Shown here: positions 4,955 through 8,836 of the stretch, piece by piece
Layout: each line of letters opens with the position of its first letter
Position numbering within the stretch: position 1 is the first letter of the stretch
Assembly: GCA_026398545.1 (NCBI GenBank)
Contig: JAPLSR010000265.1
Span: forward strand, 1 to 8,836
Reading direction: 5' to 3'
Origin: Candidatus Sumerlaeota bacterium
Lineage (GTDB): Bacteria; Sumerlaeota; Sumerlaeia; MWCT01
Length of the DNA: 8,836 nucleotides
The notes under the pieces: model-generated
Database searches by the model: none
Told to the model about the DNA's origin: nothing
What the model saw: the letters and a program-made list of their open reading frames with translations, nothing else
Position numbers and translations under genes: made by a program

Positions 4955-5971
4955 TCATTTATTCAAATCCACACCGGCTATCACTGAGCCGCAATCCGGA
5001 CACCTGCCATCCTTCACACGATTCGCCCTCACGCTGAAACCATACCTCGAAATGAGCATCGCCCCGCATTTCCAGCACTTTGTGTTCTCACCCTCATCCC
5101 CCCAGACATTGCCAACGTAAATGTGATGCAATCCCTTTTTCTCACCCCATGAGCCTGCCCTGTGAAGACTCTCCAGCGGCGTGGGGGGGACTTGTGTGAA
5201 TCTGTAATCGGGATGAAAACGGCTCAGGTGCCACGGAATATCCACGCTGATACCGGCAATAAAATCCGCAATGCCCTCCATCTGTGCATCCGTGTCATTG
5301 ACGGTAGGGACAATAAGTGTGGTGATTTCGAGCCAGATGCCCGCCTCAAAGATTGCCCTGATAGATTCCAGAACCTTCGCCAGCTCCGCACCCATATATT
5401 TCCTGTAAACGGCGTCATCAAACGCCTTCAGGTCAACATTGATGGCGTCCAGATACGGGGCGATTGTCTTCACCGCCTCCGGCGTCATATAGCCGTTGGA
5501 GACGAATACATTTTTCAGATTTTCTTTATGCGCGAGGATGGATGTGTCATAGGCATATTCAAAAAAGACCGTCGGCTCCGTGTATGTGTATGAGATGTTC
5601 TGGCACTCATTTTCCACCGCCGCATGGACAACCTCCTCCGGCGGGAAATCGCGTCCCGCAATCCTGTCCTCCTCATGCGGCATCTGTGAGATGTCCGAGT
5701 TCTGGCAGAAGACGCACCGGAAATTGCATCCCACCGTGGCGATGGAAAAACTCACTGAACCGGGCTGGAAGTGAAAGAGGGGCTTTTTTTCAATCGGGTC
5801 GATGTGTGAGGCAATCGCCTTTGCATAAACAAGGCTCTGGAGCGTTCCGCCGATATTGCGCCGCACGCCGCAGATGCCCGTGTGTCCCTCGCCTATACGG
5901 CACCGATGCTGGCACAGACTGCATCTCACATTACCCCCGTCCAGTTTTTCGTAAAGCATGGCTTCCTTCAT
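4955..5971 (-). CDS. amrS: AmrS-type radical SAM enzyme (AmmeMemoRadiSam family)
   Basis: 338 residues from the chosen start. N-terminal cysteines C17, C20, C24 and C34 (CSLCQHRC...GICG) form the cysteine-rich entry typical of this family. The radical SAM [4Fe-4S] motif CxxxCxxC follows at C82, C86 and C89 (GCNFRCVFCQN). Also present are DPIEKKPLFHFQPG, YTYTEPT (128-134) and INVDLKAF. A C-terminal zinc ribbon-like pair is at C299/C302 and C324/C327. The family resembles pyruvate formate-lyase activating enzymes. It is usually linked to Memo and AMMECR1 proteins, neither of which is in this window, and its substrate is not firmly known to me. An in-frame ATG at 5983 would add four residues, but the ATG at 5971 has GAGGAG before it and gives the family-typical MKEA start. 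It lies 34 bases after the GH20 stop, so it is probably cotranscribed. Confidence 0.9.
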   Translation of the reverse strand: MKEAMLYEKLDGGNVRCSLCQHRCRIGEGHTGICGVRRNIGGTLQSLVYAKAIASHIDPIEKKPLFHFQPGSVSFSIATVGCNFRCVFCQNSDISQMPHEEDRIAGRDFPPEEVVHAAVENECQNISYTYTEPTVFFEYAYDTSILAHKENLKNVFVSNGYMTPEAVKTIAPYLDAINVDLKAFDDAVYRKYMGAELAKVLESIRAIFEAGIWLEITTLIVPTVNDTDAQMEGIADFIAGISVDIPWHLSRFHPDYRFTQVPPTPLESLHRAGSWGEKKGLHHIYVGNVWGDEGENTKCWKCGAMLISRYGFSVRANRVKDGRCPDCGSVIAGVDLNK

Positions 5972-5975
5972 GGCA

Positions 5976-5981
5976 CTCCTC
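5976..5981 (-). promoter_or_regulatory. Ribosome binding site favouring the internal AmrS start
   Basis: GAGGAG on the minus strand, 4 bases before the ATG at 5971 (6 from its GAGG core). The upstream ATG at 5983 overlaps this site and has only GAGGG immediately next to it, with no spacing. Confidence 0.5.
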
Positions 5982-6005
5982 ATCCCTCATGGCTCGTCAG
6001 CGCAG

Positions 6006-8477
6006 CTACCAGTCAATAAAATCCCACGGCTTGATAAGCCCCTTGCCAATGAGTTTTACCTTCCGGACATCGGGACCCTTCATCTCGCGGGTTTTCCATC
6101 CGGGGGCGACCTTCCGGGACACGCGCCACATATCATCACCGGTGATGTTCAGGGTGGAGTTGTCCCTGAAGGTGATATTCGCATCAAACAGGATGCCTGC
6201 GGCGCCAATGTCATTCTCTCCCTCTATGGCGATATAATTTTTCCCTTTCTTAAAGAGGTCCTTTCCCTTATGGGACCTTGGATGAGTGTGAGTCATACGC
6301 ACATTGTCGTAATAGGTCACCTCAAAGACCCTTTCGCCATTGATATAAATCACGGCTTTGTCGTCCGCCCAGCATTTCAGGATTGCCTCCTTTGGTTCCT
6401 CATCCAGGTTCACCACCCTCATGAAATAGCGCGTGCCGGTTGTGGATTCCTCCTCCGGCTTGGGGTCGGGATACCAGAACCAGACCGCCTCGGGCGGCTT
6501 CTGGGCTATGAGCTCGCCCACCTTTGTCAGGGCAATGTAATTCTGAAGGACGGCAAGCTGTTTCCCCAGCCGCTGCATGCAGTAGTCCAGCATGGGATAT
6601 TTATTCCGCTTCAGCCAGAGCAGTTGGAACTCGCCAGTAAGCTGAGCCAATTCATTTCGCCTCTTCTCTAAGCTCGTGAGAATCTCGCCCTGCTCCTTGA
6701 GGGAGAGGTCGCCAGATTTGCCATCCTTGAGGAGATTCGCAATGCTGTTCATGGTGAGCTCCCGCTCGGCGAGATAGATATTCCTCCTTGCCACATGGTC
6801 AAGCGTGTCAAGCCAATCATTATTGAACCGGACACTGGTGCGCTGGGCGCCGATGGCATCGCGTGCCGCCTGCATTTTTTCCAGCAGTTGACGCATCCGG
6901 CCAAGCCAGTCCTTATTATAAGGTTTTATCCGCGGGGTGCGATGGAATATGCGGGCGATGTAAGTCTCCTTTGTATAATCCAGCCACCCGATGTTTTTAA
7001 GCGCGCCGGATAATATTTCAGAGTCGCTTCCCATATAAAGCGCCGTAAAGCGTCGGAGGAAGCGCCCGGGGTCGGGTGTGCCGGTCTCCCATTCCGCGGC
7101 GGCAGAATAGGCATAGCCCAGCATGTTATTCTCACGCAGATTTTCCGCGCCGTCATCACCCCAGGAGGATGTGACGCATCCCATGAGATTTTCCTTTTTG
7201 GCGACCGCCGTGAAGTTGGCTATGCTGGCAAAGCCAAGGGAATAATTGGGGAAATAGTTCGCCCAGCCCCAGATGCCGGGGCTTGCAATAATATTTTTAA
7301 AACCCGCCTTTTTCAGCTTGGCAATTGTGGGATAGTCCGGTTTGTCTATCCCGTAATGCCAGTCCACCATGATGCAATTCTTGGGCATATATGCCATCGC
7401 CTCAGGATGGTTTTCAATCATGTCCGCATAGACCATCATCTGGCGGTCATGCCTCTCATTAAGATATGTATTGAGGCGGGAGAAATATTTGGCATGGACC
7501 CTGCCCACGCCAATCTTTTTGACGAGCTTTTTGCTCGTCCCCTTCCCCACGTCAAATGATTCATCCCCGCCTATATGGAAGAAGGGGGAGGGCGCAGACT
7601 CCACAATCTCATCAATAAGTGTGGTCACGAATTGAAAGGCATCTTCGCTGACCGGTGAGAAAGACCATGGGTCTTTGTCAAGTTCCTGTATTTCGGCATA
7701 TTTGCGGTTTTCGGGAAGGGAGAGAAGCCTGTCCTGATGCCCCAGACATTCAAAGACCGGGGCGAAGGTGACGTGGTTTTTTTCCGCCTCGGCAACAATC
7801 TCCGCCATCTCCTTTTTGGTGATAGCCCCGCGCATCCTCCCGATATTCGGGTCTGCCTCAAAGATGAACATGTCCTCAATATAGGGCTGGTATAGATTCT
7901 TCTTAAAGAATGCAAGTTCGCGGATGATGGTTTTAAAATCGCTTGAGAGTGAGACCTGGCCGCGGCTGATGTCATCCGATATGCCTCGCCACTTAAGGGC
8001 GGGCCAGTCCCTGATTGTGAGGCAGGGAATGGCGGAATTGCTGGCGTTTCGGAAGATTTGCCGGAGCGTCTGGACGCCATAATATTTGCCCACTGCGGAC
8101 GGAGCCTCAATGGTTATTTTTTCCGGCTCAATGGTGAGGAGGTACCCCTGCTCAAGGAATAATTCCGGTTCATTTCCCTGTGGCGGGCATGTCTTAATCA
8201 CAATGAGATTTTTTTCAGGCTCATTTGTGGCAATCTTCAGCTCCCAGCCAAAGCAGTTCTTTGCCTCATCAGAAAGGCATTTCGCGGCATAGGTGTCATC
8301 GGTCGTGTCCGAAGGGAGATAGATTTTCCAATCGCCTTTAAGATGCGCCTCGCCGCCGGAAAACTTGTACTCTCTGGGTTTCGGGATTAGTTTCAACTCC
8401 TTCATGGCAAATGCTCCTGTGGTAAAAATGAGGGGTAATAAAATAACGCAACCGAGGGCAAAAAATCGCTTTTGCAT
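6006..8477 (-). CDS. Secreted family 20 glycoside hydrolase (beta-N-acetylhexosaminidase-like)
   Basis: An 823-residue exported enzyme. Residues 1-24 are a Sec signal peptide ending GAFA. The N-terminal alpha/beta GH20b domain spans about 28-155 (KLIPKPREY..., YYGVQTLRQ). The GH20 barrel spans about 157-480, with KWRGISDDISRG (162-173), PVFECLGH (240-247), the catalytic HIGGDE with D305 and E306, DWHYG (372-376) and SSWGDDG (437-443). The family removes terminal beta-linked GlcNAc or GalNAc by substrate-assisted catalysis, with D305 positioning the acetamido group and E306 as acid/base. A helical linker of about 500-655 follows, then a beta-sandwich-like domain of about 665-770 with ADDKAVIYINGERV, resembling sugar-binding modules. 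Together these make it longer than simple GH20 enzymes. GGGAGG lies 6 bases before the ATG. It is the first gene of the apparent operon with AmrS and SIS. The exact substrate (chitin, peptidoglycan fragments or glycoprotein glycans) cannot be told. Confidence 0.9.
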   Translation of the reverse strand: MQKRFFALGCVILLPLIFTTGAFAMKELKLIPKPREYKFSGGEAHLKGDWKIYLPSDTTDDTYAAKCLSDEAKNCFGWELKIATNEPEKNLIVIKTCPPQGNEPELFLEQGYLLTIEPEKITIEAPSAVGKYYGVQTLRQIFRNASNSAIPCLTIRDWPALKWRGISDDISRGQVSLSSDFKTIIRELAFFKKNLYQPYIEDMFIFEADPNIGRMRGAITKKEMAEIVAEAEKNHVTFAPVFECLGHQDRLLSLPENRKYAEIQELDKDPWSFSPVSEDAFQFVTTLIDEIVESAPSPFFHIGGDESFDVGKGTSKKLVKKIGVGRVHAKYFSRLNTYLNERHDRQMMVYADMIENHPEAMAYMPKNCIMVDWHYGIDKPDYPTIAKLKKAGFKNIIASPGIWGWANYFPNYSLGFASIANFTAVAKKENLMGCVTSSWGDDGAENLRENNMLGYAYSAAAEWETGTPDPGRFLRRFTALYMGSDSEILSGALKNIGWLDYTKETYIARIFHRTPRIKPYNKDWLGRMRQLLEKMQAARDAIGAQRTSVRFNNDWLDTLDHVARRNIYLAERELTMNSIANLLKDGKSGDLSLKEQGEILTSLEKRRNELAQLTGEFQLLWLKRNKYPMLDYCMQRLGKQLAVLQNYIALTKVGELIAQKPPEAVWFWYPDPKPEEESTTGTRYFMRVVNLDEEPKEAILKCWADDKAVIYINGERVFEVTYYDNVRMTHTHPRSHKGKDLFKKGKNYIAIEGENDIGAAGILFDANITFRDNSTLNITGDDMWRVSRKVAPGWKTREMKGPDVRKVKLIGKGLIKPWDFIDW

Positions 8478-8531
8478 CTTCAGCCTCCCTCTTAAATATT
8501 GAGATATTGCTCATGATAGAAGCAAAAGGGG

Positions 8532-8566
8532 CATATAAGGCGCAAGTGAATTTCGCACCTCTTATG
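8532..8566 (-). promoter_or_regulatory. Hairpin in the leader between the permease and GH20 genes
   Basis: On the minus strand a 12-position stem (complement of 8555-8566 with complement of 8532-8543) encloses an 11-base loop. It has nine Watson-Crick pairs, two G-U pairs and one mismatch. On the + strand the two G-U positions become mismatches, so the fold favours minus-strand RNA. It is followed by CCCCTTTT, a weak terminator-like context, and lies about 55 bases before the GH20 start. It could end the permease transcript partly or serve as a processing or attenuation point. Confidence 0.35.
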
Positions 8567-8644
8567 GGAGAAAATTTCTATTTAACCGGATTCGTGGGGG
8601 AGACTGTGCTCGTATTCTCTCTTTCCACACCTTCTAAATGTCGC

Positions 8645-8836
8645 TCATTTATATTTTGCGTATTGCTTGGGGTCGAAGGCTTCGCGGATGGATTCACCGA
8701 CAAGCGTGACAAGAACCAGCGTGATGGAAAGCGCGGAAAAGGGCGCAATGGTGAGCCAGATTTTGGCGCGATTCTGCACCTGCAACGCCTGATCTATCAT
8801 CTCGCCCCAGCTCGGTGTCGGTGGAGGAACCCCATA
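8645..8836 (-). CDS. Opp/Dpp-type ABC transporter permease, DppC/OppC family (C-terminal end)
   Basis: The last 63 codons before a TGA stop; the gene enters from the right edge. The segment GVPPPTPSWGEMIDQA matches the conserved loop of OppC/DppC-type permeases. One last membrane helix follows (about IAPFSALSITLVLVTLVG), then the family ending GESIREAFDPK. These inner-membrane permeases form the channel of importers for oligopeptides, nickel or, in several bacteria, oligosaccharides including chitin oligomers. Its stop lies 167 bases upstream of the GH20 start in the same direction, so readthrough into the GH20 operon is possible, and the transporter may import products of that enzyme. Substrate cannot be judged from this fragment. 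Confidence 0.85.
   Translation of the reverse strand, partial: YGVPPPTPSWGEMIDQALQVQNRAKIWLTIAPFSALSITLVLVTLVGESIREAFDPKQYAKYK

Noticed and set aside
5464..6237. Open frame on + of 257 codons
   Set aside because: It is antisense to the well-supported AmrS and GH20 genes and gives a Pro/Arg/Ser-rich product with no motif, typical of a shadow frame.
5958..6671. Open frame on + of 237 codons
   Set aside because: Antisense to the GH20 C-terminal domains, with no family signature or ribosome binding site of note.

Overview
The window looks like chromosome from an uncultured, diderm-type bacterium of a deep-branching phylum. The reasons are a type IV pilus retraction-type ATPase end, a stand-alone GspG-like pseudopilin with the GPD...YDATNGT...GDI tail often seen in Planctomycetota, Sumerlaeota, Hydrogenedentota and Omnitrophota type genomes, exported proteins with Sec signal peptides, and roughly balanced base composition. 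The phylum guess is inference and weak. No phage, insertion sequence, CRISPR array, rRNA or tRNA was seen.

Left part (1-1402): the last 47 codons of a PilT-family ATPase, then a PhnP-like metallo-beta-lactamase-fold phosphodiesterase (209-973), both on +. The phosphodiesterase gene runs straight into an array of imperfect 8-bp repeats (961-1056) that supplies its last codons and stop. A gene-free stretch of about 350 bases follows. It holds two inverted-repeat elements (1231-1258 and 1285-1354) that could be a structured RNA.

Middle (1403-4126): a minus-strand gene encodes an exported TPR protein with five C-terminal membrane helices and a DnaJ-like CxxCxGxG pair (1403-3106). A divergent intergenic region separates it from a plus-strand pseudopilin (3457-4029). 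A second 8-bp repeat array (4035-4122) fills the gap between the pilin stop and the stop of the convergent SIS gene. It folds into a long hairpin with T-runs on both sides, so it probably acts as a bidirectional terminator.

Right part (4127-8836), all on the minus strand and read right to left: the C-terminal end of an Opp/Dpp-type ABC permease, an 823-residue secreted family 20 glycoside hydrolase, an AmrS-type radical SAM enzyme and a UPF0309/COG4821-type SIS sugar-phosphate protein. The last three are closely spaced, have good ribosome binding sites and look like one operon. A plausible reading is release of terminal N-acetylhexosamines outside the cytoplasm, uptake through the Opp-type importer, and handling of the phospho-sugar by the SIS protein. 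The radical SAM enzyme does not fit this scheme in any obvious way, and the SIS protein has lost the serines that normally hold the sugar phosphate.

The most unusual items are the paired 8-bp-period hairpin arrays at gene ends, the possible structured RNA at 1231-1354, the TPR/membrane/zinc-knuckle protein and the altered SIS phosphate loop.
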